Below, piece after piece: positions 26,969-35,547 of a stretch of DNA of 41,272 nt. Location: the NCBI GenBank assembly GCA_903852325.1, contig CAINQO010000039.1, forward strand, positions 1 through 41,272. Reading direction: 5' to 3'. The stretch's first letter is position 1. The number at the start of each line of letters is the position of its first letter. A program made the position numbers and the translations under genes. The notes under the pieces were generated by a model. The model saw nothing but the letters and a program-made list of their open reading frames with translations, searched no databases and was not told the DNA's origin. Origin of the DNA: Candidatus Omnitrophota bacterium. GTDB taxonomy: Bacteria; Omnitrophota; Gorgyraeia; Gygaellales; Profunditerraquicolaceae.

Positions 26969-27704
26969 ATTTTTTGGCGGTACGCTTATTCAGTAAAAAA
27001 ATTAAAGTTACGCATATAATAAAAGTGAGGAATAACCACCCGGATTGCCGTAAATAAGCCCGCAAACTTCCCTGAATGATCTCCTCCCCGGCTTCTACCG
27101 CCAGGACAAGGAAAAGCAGGGTAAGCATCGAGCCGATCTCTTTATAAAACCAGCTTATTTTTACCGGCAGGTATTGGCTGACATCCAGCTTTATCAACCG
27201 GGATAGCGAAGGAAAGATCCGCGGTACTTTTGAACAATACTGCGGATACTCCTGCGGGAACATCGCCGAAAGTTTTTTCTCTTCGCTATAAATAAGCAAA
27301 ATGTAGCGGAGGGTAAAAACTGCGATAAATATCAACGCCGCCCACCATTTAAATACCATAAGCACTACTCCCAGTCCGATCGACAGTATCCCTAAATACA
27401 TCGGGTTGCGCACGACCTGGTACGGCCCGCCCTGGATCAATGCCTGGCTGTCCCGGGAATGTTCGGCTTTATATCCGCGCGCAGATACCCGGATAACCTG
27501 CCCCAGGATGATAAAAGCAAAACCAAAGGTTACGAGCATATCCTGCGCAGCGCTGCCTGAGGTTCCCCGCAGGAAAACCCGGGGAAAGAAAATGATCGGC
27601 AGGGCCGCTGCGCCCATAATTATCCCGTTAATTTTGAGGCGTTTTTTCACCGGGGATTTTCCTTTCGGGCGCCGGAAGAAGGTACCGCCTGGCATTTGGA
27701 ACAA
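26949..27704 (-). CDS. Isoprenylcysteine carboxyl methyltransferase-like integral membrane protein
   Basis: GPYQVVRNPMYLGILSIGLGVVL ... EEKKLSAMFPQEYPQYCSKVPRIFP signature; start probably downstream of the listed one. Confidence 0.75.
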   Translation of the reverse strand: MFQMPGGTFFRRPKGKSPVKKRLKINGIIMGAAALPIIFFPRVFLRGTSGSAAQDMLVTFGFAFIILGQVIRVSARGYKAEHSRDSQALIQGGPYQVVRNPMYLGILSIGLGVVLMVFKWWAALIFIAVFTLRYILLIYSEEKKLSAMFPQEYPQYCSKVPRIFPSLSRLIKLDVSQYLPVKISWFYKEIGSMLTLLFLVLAVEAGEEIIQGSLRAYLRQSGWLFLTFIICVTLIFLLNKRTAKKYASSAN

Positions 27705-28525
27705 AAAAATGTACCTCTTCCTCCCTGGGCAATGCGCTTAATCGGCGTCCTGCAAACAAGGCAGGGCTTGCCGTTTCTTCCGTAAACCTGATGGAAACGC
27801 GCGTAATCCCCGTTTTTTCCGGAAACACGCACATAATCGTCTACCGAAGAGCCTCCGTGCTTGATCGCGCTCTGCAGCACCTTGAGCATTTCTTTATAAA
27901 GGACGGTTTGTTCCAGCGGGCTCAGATCATGTACCGGCCGCTGCGGATCGATCTTGGAGCGGAAGAGGATCTCCGAGGCATAAATATTCCCGATCCCGGC
28001 GATAAATTTCTGGTCCAGCAATAGGGGCTTAATTTTAGTTTTCTTTTTGGCCAGCATTTTTTTAAAATCCGTCAAACTTAAACCAAAAGGTTCCGGCCCC
28101 AGTTCCTGAATAAATTTCAGTTTGCGCCAGTCATCGATCAGGCGCAATTCGCCAAATAAACGCAGATCGTTATAATCCAGCGCCAGCCCGGGATCAAGAT
28201 AAAAGGTCACCCGGGTGATGCTTTTTTTGCTTCCGGCGTCAGGGAGTTTTCTTTCCCCGGCCGGCTCCTGCTTCCGCAGCACAAGCTGGCCGGTCATTTT
28301 AAAGTGCACGGTCAGGAATTTAGCGTTAGACAGTTCTAAGATTAAAAGTTTACCGCGGCGCAAAACCCGCTTCACCCTTAACCCGGTCAGAGAACGCTTA
28401 AACTCCGCCGCCTGGGGCTGACGGATCACTTTGGGGTTAAAAATCTCGATCCGGCTGATCTTTTTGCCGATCACTGTTTTTTCCAGATCCCCCTTGATGG
28501 TTTCTACCTCGGGTAATTCCGGCAT
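27647..28525 (-). CDS. mutM: Formamidopyrimidine-DNA glycosylase
   Basis: MPELPEVETIKGDLE N-terminus, IAGIGNIYASEILFRSKIDP, C-terminal zinc finger CLVCRTPIKRIAQGGRGTFFCSKCQ. Confidence 0.95.
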   Translation of the reverse strand: MPELPEVETIKGDLEKTVIGKKISRIEIFNPKVIRQPQAAEFKRSLTGLRVKRVLRRGKLLILELSNAKFLTVHFKMTGQLVLRKQEPAGERKLPDAGSKKSITRVTFYLDPGLALDYNDLRLFGELRLIDDWRKLKFIQELGPEPFGLSLTDFKKMLAKKKTKIKPLLLDQKFIAGIGNIYASEILFRSKIDPQRPVHDLSPLEQTVLYKEMLKVLQSAIKHGGSSVDDYVRVSGKNGDYARFHQVYGRNGKPCLVCRTPIKRIAQGGRGTFFCSKCQAVPSSGARKENPR

Positions 28526-30211
28526 CTATTTAACCTCTTTACATTTCATTTTATGATATTCTTGTAGGGATTTGACCCCCAGGTCTTTTTTGATCAGCCT
28601 TTCCATACCGTTAACCGTGGCCTGGGCTCCGCAAATCGTCGTGGTATAGGAAATATTATAAAGAATGACCTGGGAGCGGATCTTTATTTCATCCTGGCGG
28701 GGTATGCGGCCGGAAGGAGTGTTGATCACCATCTGGATCTTGCCGTCTTTCATCAGATCCAGGATGTTCGGCCGGCCTTCATTGATCTTCGGCAGGACCT
28801 TGGCCGGTATATTGTTCTTTTCCAGTACCGCGGCCGTGCCGCCGGAGGCGTAAATTTTAAACCCCAGGTCTTTGAGCTTCCTGGCGATAAAAACGATATC
28901 CCTTTTGTCCCGGTCATGCACAGAGATAAACACATTGCCGTTTTTAGGTATGGTCTGTCCGGCGGCGATCTGGCTTTTAATATATGCCCCCGCAAAATCC
29001 GTATCGATCCCCATTACTTCGCCGGTGGATTTCATTTCCGGCCCCAGCATAACATCCACCCCGGGAAACCGGTTAAAAGGGAACACGGATTCCTTGACCG
29101 CCACATAGGGAGGAATAACTTCCCTGGTAAATTTCAGGTTTTTTAATTTCTGCCCCAACATCACCTTGGTCGCCAGTTTCGCTAACGGCACTCCGATAAC
29201 CTTGGAAACAAAAGGTACGGTCCGGGAAGCGCGCGGATTAACTTCCAACACATAAACCTGGGTGCCTTTAACCGCATACTGCACATTCATTAAACCGATA
29301 ACATGGAGTTCTTCCGCCATGCGGTAGGAAGCCTCCCTCAATTTTTTTAAAATTTCCGGGCTCAAAGAGTAGGTGGGCAGGGACATGGCCGCGTCCCCGG
29401 AATGCACTCCGGCCTGCTCGATATGCTCCATGATCCCGCCGATAACGTAAGTTTCCCCGTCTCCGATCAGGTCGACATCGACTTCAATCGCGTCTTCCAG
29501 GAATTTATCGATCAATATCGGATGCTCACCGGAAACCTCCGCGGCTTCCTTGATAAATCTTTCCAGCAATTCCTGGTCGTAAACAATCTCCATTGCCCTC
29601 CCGCCCAAAACATACGAAGGCCTTACCAGGACGGGATAACCGAGCTCTTTGGCTACTTTTTGCGCTTCGGCAAAAGTAAATACCGTGCCGCTTTCCGGCT
29701 GCAGCAATCCGAGCTTATTGATCATCTGCTTAAAGCGTTTCCGGTCCTCGGCGATATCAATGCTGTCGGAACTAGTGCCCAGGATATTCACCCCGGCTTT
29801 GCGTAAAGCTACCGCCAAGTTTATCGGAGTCTGCCCGCCAAACTGCACAATTACCCCCAAAGGTTTCTCTTTTTCCATAATGCTCATAATGTCTTCGAAA
29901 GTAAGGGGCTCAAAATAAAGCTGGTCTGAGGTATCATAATCCGTAGAAACGGTTTCGGGATTACAATTCACCATAATGCTTTCTACTCCTGCCTCTTTAA
30001 GCGCGTAGGCGGCATGGCAGCAGCAGTAATCGAACTCAATCCCCTGGCCGATCCGGTTGGGCCCTCCCCCCAGGATGATCACTTTTTTCTTTTCTCCGGA
30101 GGTATTCTTCCTTTGCGCCGCATAAAGCTTCGGAGAATTGAGTTTCTCCGCAGCGAAATCTATCAGTAGTTTTTTAGGCGCTTTTTTACCCTTTTTAACC
30201 GTATGTTTCAC
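28526..30211 (-). CDS. carB: Carbamoyl-phosphate synthase large subunit, C-terminal half only (split gene)
   Basis: KKVIILGGGPNRIGQGIEFDYCCCHAAYALKEAG to the MGS domain; GTG start preceded by AGGAGGA. Confidence 0.9.
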   Translation of the reverse strand: MKHTVKKGKKAPKKLLIDFAAEKLNSPKLYAAQRKNTSGEKKKVIILGGGPNRIGQGIEFDYCCCHAAYALKEAGVESIMVNCNPETVSTDYDTSDQLYFEPLTFEDIMSIMEKEKPLGVIVQFGGQTPINLAVALRKAGVNILGTSSDSIDIAEDRKRFKQMINKLGLLQPESGTVFTFAEAQKVAKELGYPVLVRPSYVLGGRAMEIVYDQELLERFIKEAAEVSGEHPILIDKFLEDAIEVDVDLIGDGETYVIGGIMEHIEQAGVHSGDAAMSLPTYSLSPEILKKLREASYRMAEELHVIGLMNVQYAVKGTQVYVLEVNPRASRTVPFVSKVIGVPLAKLATKVMLGQKLKNLKFTREVIPPYVAVKESVFPFNRFPGVDVMLGPEMKSTGEVMGIDTDFAGAYIKSQIAAGQTIPKNGNVFISVHDRDKRDIVFIARKLKDLGFKIYASGGTAAVLEKNNIPAKVLPKINEGRPNILDLMKDGKIQMVINTPSGRIPRQDEIKIRSQVILYNISYTTTICGAQATVNGMERLIKKDLGVKSLQEYHKMKCKEVK

Positions 30212-30232
30212 ATTTCCTCCTGAACAAATCTG

Positions 30233-30333
30233 CCACTTTTACTCCACTTTTGCCTATTTTTAAGCTATTTTGTACCACTTTTATCCATAAATTAAGATAA
30301 AATTAGTATTTTTGTTCCATTTTAAACTATTTT
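30233..30333. promoter_or_regulatory. Phased ~10-11 bp degenerate CCACTTTT/CTATTTT repeat array upstream of carB
   Basis: Units begin at about 30233, 30244, 30253, 30264, 30275, 30285, 30296, 30306, 30317, 30327 (units at 30285 and 30296 are weak). Confidence 0.55.
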
Positions 30334-30427
30334 CCTAAACCACACCCTCAGCCAGAGGGCTACACTGGCGCAACACCATTAAACGTCGGGTGCTTTTGGT
30401 TCGACTAGAAACTCTGTTACTTTTAAT

Positions 30428-30456
30428 TTATTGCCCCTGACAGGAGTCGAACCTGT
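30428..30456 (-). repeat. Duplicated 3' end of tRNA-Arg (29 bp direct repeat)
   Basis: ttattgcccctgacaggagtcgaacctgt identical to 30617-30645. Confidence 0.9.
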
Positions 30457-30616
30457 CACTCCTTGCCTGGCGGCTGCGTCGTTTCCCAAGGGGCTCTGCC
30501 CCTATGGCGTTCCCCGCCACAAAACTCGGCGGGTCACTGTTACCCCGACTGCGTGGGGAAAATTTATATTTTCCCCACACACCCTTTGGTTCGACAATAA
30601 GTTTTATTGCTCAAAC
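30457..30616. repeat. Structured GC-rich intergenic element, copy 1
   Basis: Hairpins AGGGG/CCCCT, GGCG/CGCC, CCCGCC/GGCGGG, GTGGGGAAAA/TTTTCCCCAC; shares order and sequence blocks with 37603-37740. Confidence 0.6.
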
Positions 30617-30620
30617 TTAT

Positions 30621-30692
30621 TGCCCCTGACAGGAGTCGAACCTGTACCATTAGCTCCGGAGGCTAATGCGCTATCCATTGCGCTACAGGGGC
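30621..30692 (-). tRNA. tRNA-Arg(CCG)
   Basis: Minus strand GCCCCTGTAGCGCAATGGATAGCGCATTAGCCTCCGGAGCTAATGGTACAGGTTCGACTCCTGTCAGGGGCA; loop CTCCGGA. Confidence 0.92.
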
Positions 30693-30706
30693 ATTAATTT
30701 AACCGT

Positions 30707-31948
30707 TTAAAATAAATTTAACTGCTCTTCGTTTTTTACCGCAGAAGATTCCTCGGCATATACGGAAACTATCCCGTATTCGCCATCGTAACCGGGTTTA
30801 ATATTAACCTTCCCCTCCCGCGCCAGTAAAACCCCTTCGGCAATTTTAGGAGGAAGCTGCTTAAATAATTCTTCCCGGGGGGCTTTAAGTAAAACCCCGA
30901 ACTCCGTACCAAACTTACTTAAATAAAGCAAATATTCTCTTTCTACCGCTAGCGAACCTTTGCCTAAGCCTTTTGCGGAGGCGATGATCTCATCCAGGGG
31001 GATCAGGTTTTTAAAAGGAATCGCGTTTTGCGGCTTAAAGCCTTCTGGCCGGTCGGCTAATGCTTCCACCCGGTTAACCACGCCTACCGTAACGGCTTTT
31101 CCGCATTTAGGGCACTTGCCGTTATTCTCCCTGGTTTCCTGCGGGCTCCAGCGGATGCCACAAAGCCGGTGCCCGTCAAAATGATATTTCCCTTCCTCGG
31201 GGAAAAACTCGATGGTATACAGGAATTTTTCTTTATCTTTGCTTTTTAAAACCTGCCGGATAGTTGGATAATCCAAAGCGCAGTTAAAAACATTCGCTTC
31301 CCTGCCGATCTTTTGCGGCGAATGAGAATCGCTGTTGGAGATCAGGGTAAACCTGTCCAAAGCGCTCAACCGCCAATTCATCGCCGGGTCGCTGGATAAA
31401 CCGGTTTCCAGGGCAAATATTTTATCCGTCTGGTCACCGAAACAGTCTTCGATCTTATCAAACCCGGACATTGAGCCAAACAGGCTGAACCAGGGGGTCC
31501 AGATATGCCCTGGCACGACCATGCAATTTTCATCGATATCGAACACAAGGCGCGCCAATTCATCCGCGGGCAATCCAATGATCGGCCTGCCGTCGCTGGA
31601 CAAGTTCGCCCCCCGGCGGAAAAGCGCGTTGTTAATTTTATCTACGGCGGCAAAGGAAGGGGCAAAAATAAGGTTGTGGATACGGTAACCCTTACCGCCC
31701 TTGGAATAAATGCTGCTGATCTCGGCGGTAAGCATGAAAAAAACGTCCGCGTACTTAAACAATCCGTTGCCGCAATCCTCAAGAGTATGTTTTAATTCTT
31801 CCAGCCATAAATGATGGGTAAAATCACCGGTGCCCATCAGGGTAATCCCTTTTAATTTGGCCCAGTGCGCCAGGTGCTTGATATCCATATCCCGGCTGGT
31901 GGCCCGTGAATATTTGGAATGGATGTGAAAGTCGGCGATAAATTCCAT
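30707..31948 (-). CDS. Endonuclease Q-like PHP-domain protein
   Basis: EFIADFHIHSKYSRATSRDMDIKHLAHWAKLKGITLMGTGDFTH, VPGHIWTPWFSLFG, LETGLSSDPAMNW, LISNSDSHSPQKIGREAN, CPKCGK; C-terminus EEQLNLF. Confidence 0.8.
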   Translation of the reverse strand: MEFIADFHIHSKYSRATSRDMDIKHLAHWAKLKGITLMGTGDFTHHLWLEELKHTLEDCGNGLFKYADVFFMLTAEISSIYSKGGKGYRIHNLIFAPSFAAVDKINNALFRRGANLSSDGRPIIGLPADELARLVFDIDENCMVVPGHIWTPWFSLFGSMSGFDKIEDCFGDQTDKIFALETGLSSDPAMNWRLSALDRFTLISNSDSHSPQKIGREANVFNCALDYPTIRQVLKSKDKEKFLYTIEFFPEEGKYHFDGHRLCGIRWSPQETRENNGKCPKCGKAVTVGVVNRVEALADRPEGFKPQNAIPFKNLIPLDEIIASAKGLGKGSLAVEREYLLYLSKFGTEFGVLLKAPREELFKQLPPKIAEGVLLAREGKVNIKPGYDGEYGIVSVYAEESSAVKNEEQLNLF

Positions 31949-31950
31949 GC

Positions 31951-33225
31951 TTACTTTTGGTAAACTATTTTACCGTTGCAAACAGTATACTCCACCCGCC
32001 CCTTTAGTTCCCTGCCTAAAAAACAGGAGTTTTTCGATTTAGAAACCAGCGCCTGCTTTTGCACTGTCCAGAGATCTTGAGCGGCCACTACCGCGATGTC
32101 GGCAAAACAGCCTTCCGCAATGCTTCCTCTTTCTAAACCCAATATCCGTGCCGGATTGAAACAAAGTTTTTGGACCAATTGCCCCCAATCTAAAACTTTT
32201 TTATCCAGCAGCTCCGTGATCCCCGCGGACAGCTCTGTTTCCAGGCCGACGACCCCGAACTCCGCCCGGTCAAATTCTATATCTTTTTCATTTTCGGTAT
32301 GCGGAGCATGATCCGAAGCGATCACATCGATGGTGCCGTTGCGTAAACCCTCCCTTACTGCCTCAAGGTCTTCTTTAGCCCTTAAAGGCGGGTTCATTTT
32401 CATATTAGTATCATACCCTAAAACTTCCTCTTCGGTAAAGGAAAAATAATGCGGGGCGGTCTCGCAGGTAACCCGGGCTCCTTGTTGTTTGGCGCGGGCG
32501 ATTATTTCCACGGACTCTCTGCAGCTGACATGGGCGATATGCACCGGGCAGCCGGTTTGCTGCGCTAATTCGATATCCCGTTTGACCCGGGTATATTCGG
32601 AAGCGTTGGATACGCCGCGCAACCCCAGGCGCGTCGAATTAAAGCCCAGGTTGATCACTCCTTTTGCGGAGAGTTTTTTATCTTCGCTGTGGCAGATCAC
32701 CAGAAGCCCGGCTTTTTTTGCCTGAGCAAAAGCCTCCTGCATCAAGCCGTCATTATCCACCGAGCTTCCGTCGTCGCTCAGGGCGATAACCCCGGTTTTT
32801 TTAAGTAATGCGCTATCGCACAGCTCCTGGCCCAGGCGGCCTTTAGTAATTGCACCGCAAACCTGCACATTAACCTTGGCGGTTTTTTTAATTATCTCCC
32901 ACAATAATTCCACGCTTGCCGCACAATCCATCGCCGGTTGGGTATTGGGCATGGCCAACACCGTAGTCACTCCGCCCTTGGCCGCAGCCGCGGTGGCGCT
33001 GGCCACGGTTTCCTTATCCTCCCTGCCCGGCTCACGCAAATGAACATGCATATCCACGATCCCGGGAATAACGATTTTATCGGCGGCATCGATCACGGTG
33101 GCGGCTTGCACTTTAAGGTTTTGGCCGACTTTAGATATTTTATCTTCCTGAATAAAAATATCCAAAACCGCGTCAATTTTATTTACCGGGTCGATCACCC
33201 TGCCTTGTTTGATTAATATGCTCAC
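31951..33225 (-). CDS. pyrC: Dihydroorotase
   Basis: IVDMHVHLREPGREDKET, MPNTQPAMD, ASDHAPHTENEK, ARILGLERGSIAEGCFADIAVV. Confidence 0.93.
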   Translation of the reverse strand: MSILIKQGRVIDPVNKIDAVLDIFIQEDKISKVGQNLKVQAATVIDAADKIVIPGIVDMHVHLREPGREDKETVASATAAAAKGGVTTVLAMPNTQPAMDCAASVELLWEIIKKTAKVNVQVCGAITKGRLGQELCDSALLKKTGVIALSDDGSSVDNDGLMQEAFAQAKKAGLLVICHSEDKKLSAKGVINLGFNSTRLGLRGVSNASEYTRVKRDIELAQQTGCPVHIAHVSCRESVEIIARAKQQGARVTCETAPHYFSFTEEEVLGYDTNMKMNPPLRAKEDLEAVREGLRNGTIDVIASDHAPHTENEKDIEFDRAEFGVVGLETELSAGITELLDKKVLDWGQLVQKLCFNPARILGLERGSIAEGCFADIAVVAAQDLWTVQKQALVSKSKNSCFLGRELKGRVEYTVCNGKIVYQK

Positions 33226-34193
33226 TGGCGGCCTTTCTTTGCTTCTCTTGCCTGGCTGACTAAAAATAAAACCGCCATCCGTACGGCGATCCCGTTGGTT
33301 ACCTGCTCCAAAATTACCGAATTGTCTCCGTCGGCCACACCGCTGGACATTTCGATCCCCCGGTTTATCGGCCCCGGATGCATGACGACAATGTCTTTTT
33401 TGGCCTTTTCCAGCCTTTCTTCGGTAATCCCAAACTTCTTAAAATAATCCAGCTGCTCGGGAAAAGCGGCGTTCTCATCCCGCTCAAACTGCATCCGTAA
33501 AACATTGACCGCGTCGGCATCTTTAAGCACCGCGTCGATATCGCTAGAAGTCCGGGCCCCGGTTAATTCGATCCCCGCCGGAAGCAGCATCGGCGGGGCG
33601 CAGACGGTGACCTTGGCCCCTAATTTTACCAGCCCCCAGATATTGGAGCGCGCTACCCGGGAATGGGCAATATCCCCGACGATAGCGACATTCAAGCCTT
33701 TGATTTTTCCCAGTTTTTCTTTCAGAGTAAAAATATCCAGCAGCGCCTGCGTCGGGTGCTCGTGCCAGCCGTCCCCGGCATTGATGACGCTGATATCCAG
33801 GGCGCGGGCCAGCATATTGGCGGCCCCGGAACAATTATGCCGCATAATAATGATATCCGCCTTGAGCGCCTGAATGTTTTTCCCGGTATCGATCAGGGTT
33901 TCCCCTTTGCGGACGCTGGAGGTTTCCGTGGCGATATTAATCACGTCGGCGGAAAGCCTTTTAGCGGCCACCTCGAAGGAGACGCGGGTGCGCGTCGAAG
34001 GTTCATAAAAAAGATTGACGGCGGTCTTACCGCGCAGGGCGGGAACTTTCTTGATTTCCCGGGTAGAAACTTCCTTGAAAGACTCGGCCGTATCTAAAAT
34101 CAGTTCGATTTCCTGCGGGGTTAAGTATTCCAGGCCTAAAAGGTCTTTTTTCGTCCAGGACATTCTATTTCTTCTCCGCGATAAAAACCTCAT
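33222..34193 (-). CDS. pyrB: Aspartate carbamoyltransferase catalytic subunit
   Basis: [60 protein letters not shown]. Confidence 0.95.
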   Translation of the reverse strand: MRFLSRRRNRMSWTKKDLLGLEYLTPQEIELILDTAESFKEVSTREIKKVPALRGKTAVNLFYEPSTRTRVSFEVAAKRLSADVINIATETSSVRKGETLIDTGKNIQALKADIIIMRHNCSGAANMLARALDISVINAGDGWHEHPTQALLDIFTLKEKLGKIKGLNVAIVGDIAHSRVARSNIWGLVKLGAKVTVCAPPMLLPAGIELTGARTSSDIDAVLKDADAVNVLRMQFERDENAAFPEQLDYFKKFGITEERLEKAKKDIVVMHPGPINRGIEMSSGVADGDNSVILEQVTNGIAVRMAVLFLVSQAREAKKGRQ

Positions 34194-34704
34194 CTTTCCC
34201 GTCGGATTCCTTGAGGCGCACCTCTACGGACTCCTTGACGGAAGTGGGGATGTTTTTGCCTACAAAATCCGCCCGGATCGGCAGTTCACGGTGCCCCCGG
34301 TCAACTAAAACCGCCAGCTGTATGGTTTTGGGGCGCCCGAAATCAATCAACGCGTCTAAAGCGGCGCGGATAGTGCGCCCGGTAAAAAGCACGTCATCGA
34401 CCAAGATCAGGTTTTTATCATTGATATCAAAATCTATTTCTGTTTTGCGCACCAGCGGTTGGCCGGTGGCCAAAGCCAGGTCGTCCCGGTACAAGGTAAT
34501 ATCCAGCGCGCCGGTTAAAACCTCCTCCCCGGAGATCTGTTTGATCGCCCCGGAAATCCGCTGAGCAATATACACTCCGCGGTTACGGATACCGATTACG
34601 CACAGGCTGGCGCTATCCTTGTTTTTCTCGATAATTTCATGGGCAATCCGCTGGATCGCCCTCTGGATACCTTCTTGGTCTAATATTTTAGGGTTTTCAG
34701 GCAT
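34165..34704 (-). CDS. pyrR: Bifunctional pyr operon regulator/uracil phosphoribosyltransferase
   Basis: [60 protein letters not shown]. Confidence 0.95.
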   Translation of the reverse strand: MPENPKILDQEGIQRAIQRIAHEIIEKNKDSASLCVIGIRNRGVYIAQRISGAIKQISGEEVLTGALDITLYRDDLALATGQPLVRKTEIDFDINDKNLILVDDVLFTGRTIRAALDALIDFGRPKTIQLAVLVDRGHRELPIRADFVGKNIPTSVKESVEVRLKESDGKDEVFIAEKK

Positions 34705-34753
34705 AGATTGAAAACGGCGCCCGCAGCTTCCTGCGCCACCGTGGTGATAAAAA

Positions 34754-34781
34754 AACCCAACCGGGTATGTTCGGTTGGGTT
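34754..34781 (-). terminator. Attenuator terminator in the pyrR leader
   Basis: Minus strand AACCCAACCG-8 nt-CGGTTGGGTT followed by TTTTT. Confidence 0.85.
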
Positions 34782-34818
34782 AAATTGTTCATCGCCAATA
34801 TTGTATGCATATTTTTCA

Positions 34819-34850
34819 CCTTGCCGGCTTCACTGAGCCGGACTTAAAGG
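34819..34850 (-). promoter_or_regulatory. Probable PyrR-binding RNA (anti-antiterminator)
   Basis: Minus strand CCTTTAAGTCCGGCTCAGTGAAGCCGGCAAGG: CCTT/AAGG lower stem, CCGGCT/AGCCGG upper stem, CAGTGA hexaloop fitting CNGNGA. Confidence 0.65.
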
Positions 34851-34864
34851 TTAACTTTTACTAA

Positions 34865-34892
34865 ATTATAACACCTGATCCTGTTTTGTCAA
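34865..34892 (-). promoter_or_regulatory. Sigma-70 promoter of the pyr operon
   Basis: Minus strand TTGACA-16 bp-TATAAT. Confidence 0.75.
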
Positions 34893-34893
34893 G

Positions 34894-35547
34894 CTAAACT
34901 ACGATCACAAATTCCCCGCGCGGCTTGTTTTTGGCCAACTTTTCCTGGATAACTTTGGGGCTGGCGCGCAGGACTTCTTCGAATTTTTTTGTTAACTCCC
35001 TGGCCACCGTGACCTCTTTTTCCCCGAAAACCGCGGCGATATCTTCCAGGCTGGCTAAAATCCGGTGGCAGGATTCATAAAACACCAGGGTACAACCCAG
35101 GGATTTTAATTTCTCCAGCTGATTTTTCCGGGCAATGGTCCGGTTAGGCAAAAATCCTCCGAAATAAAATTCATGCGCCGGTTTTCCCGATAATACCAGC
35201 GCGTTCACAAAAGCCGCGGCGCCGGGAATATAGGTCATTTCCAGGCCGTTTTTGATCGCCAGATTGATCAGGTTATACCCGGGATCAAGGATCCCCGGGG
35301 TGCCGGCATCTGAGACCAGGGCGATATGCTTGCCGGATTTTAATAACTCCAGCAGGTGTTCGCCTTTAATAAAACGATTGTGTTGAAAAAAACTTGTAGT
35401 GGGAGTCTTGATCCCGTAATGATCCAGGAGTATTTTAGTGTGCCGGGTATCTTCGCAGGCGATCAAATCCACGCTGCCTAAAACTTCCACCGCTCTTTTG
35501 GTGATATCCTGCAGGTTACCGATTGGGGTAGCAACGATATAAAGCAT
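34894..35547 (-). CDS. rsmI: 16S rRNA 2'-O-ribose C1402 methyltransferase
   Basis: MLYIVATPIGNLQDITKRAVEVL, CEDTRHTKILLDHYGI, LVSDAGTPGILDPG, GFLPNR. Confidence 0.92.
   Translation of the reverse strand: MLYIVATPIGNLQDITKRAVEVLGSVDLIACEDTRHTKILLDHYGIKTPTTSFFQHNRFIKGEHLLELLKSGKHIALVSDAGTPGILDPGYNLINLAIKNGLEMTYIPGAAAFVNALVLSGKPAHEFYFGGFLPNRTIARKNQLEKLKSLGCTLVFYESCHRILASLEDIAAVFGEKEVTVARELTKKFEEVLRASPKVIQEKLAKNKPRGEFVIVV

Noticed and set aside
28526-30211. carB fragment as a pseudogene
   Set aside because: Strong RBS, own GTG start, uninterrupted frame and all expected C-terminal domains argue for a functional split gene.
30233-30333. CRISPR array
   Set aside because: Units are only about 10-11 bp and degenerate with no unique spacers of normal length.
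30431-30697. Plus-strand 88-aa ORF MPLTGVEPVTPC...
   Set aside because: Reads through antisense tRNA-Arg and its duplicated 3' end (LTGVEPV comes from the T-arm sequence); a known type of spurious tRNA-derived ORF.
34894-35547. rsmI as a truncated pseudogene (217 aa)
   Set aside because: Methyltransferase core is intact; short RsmI forms without the C-terminal extension are plausible.
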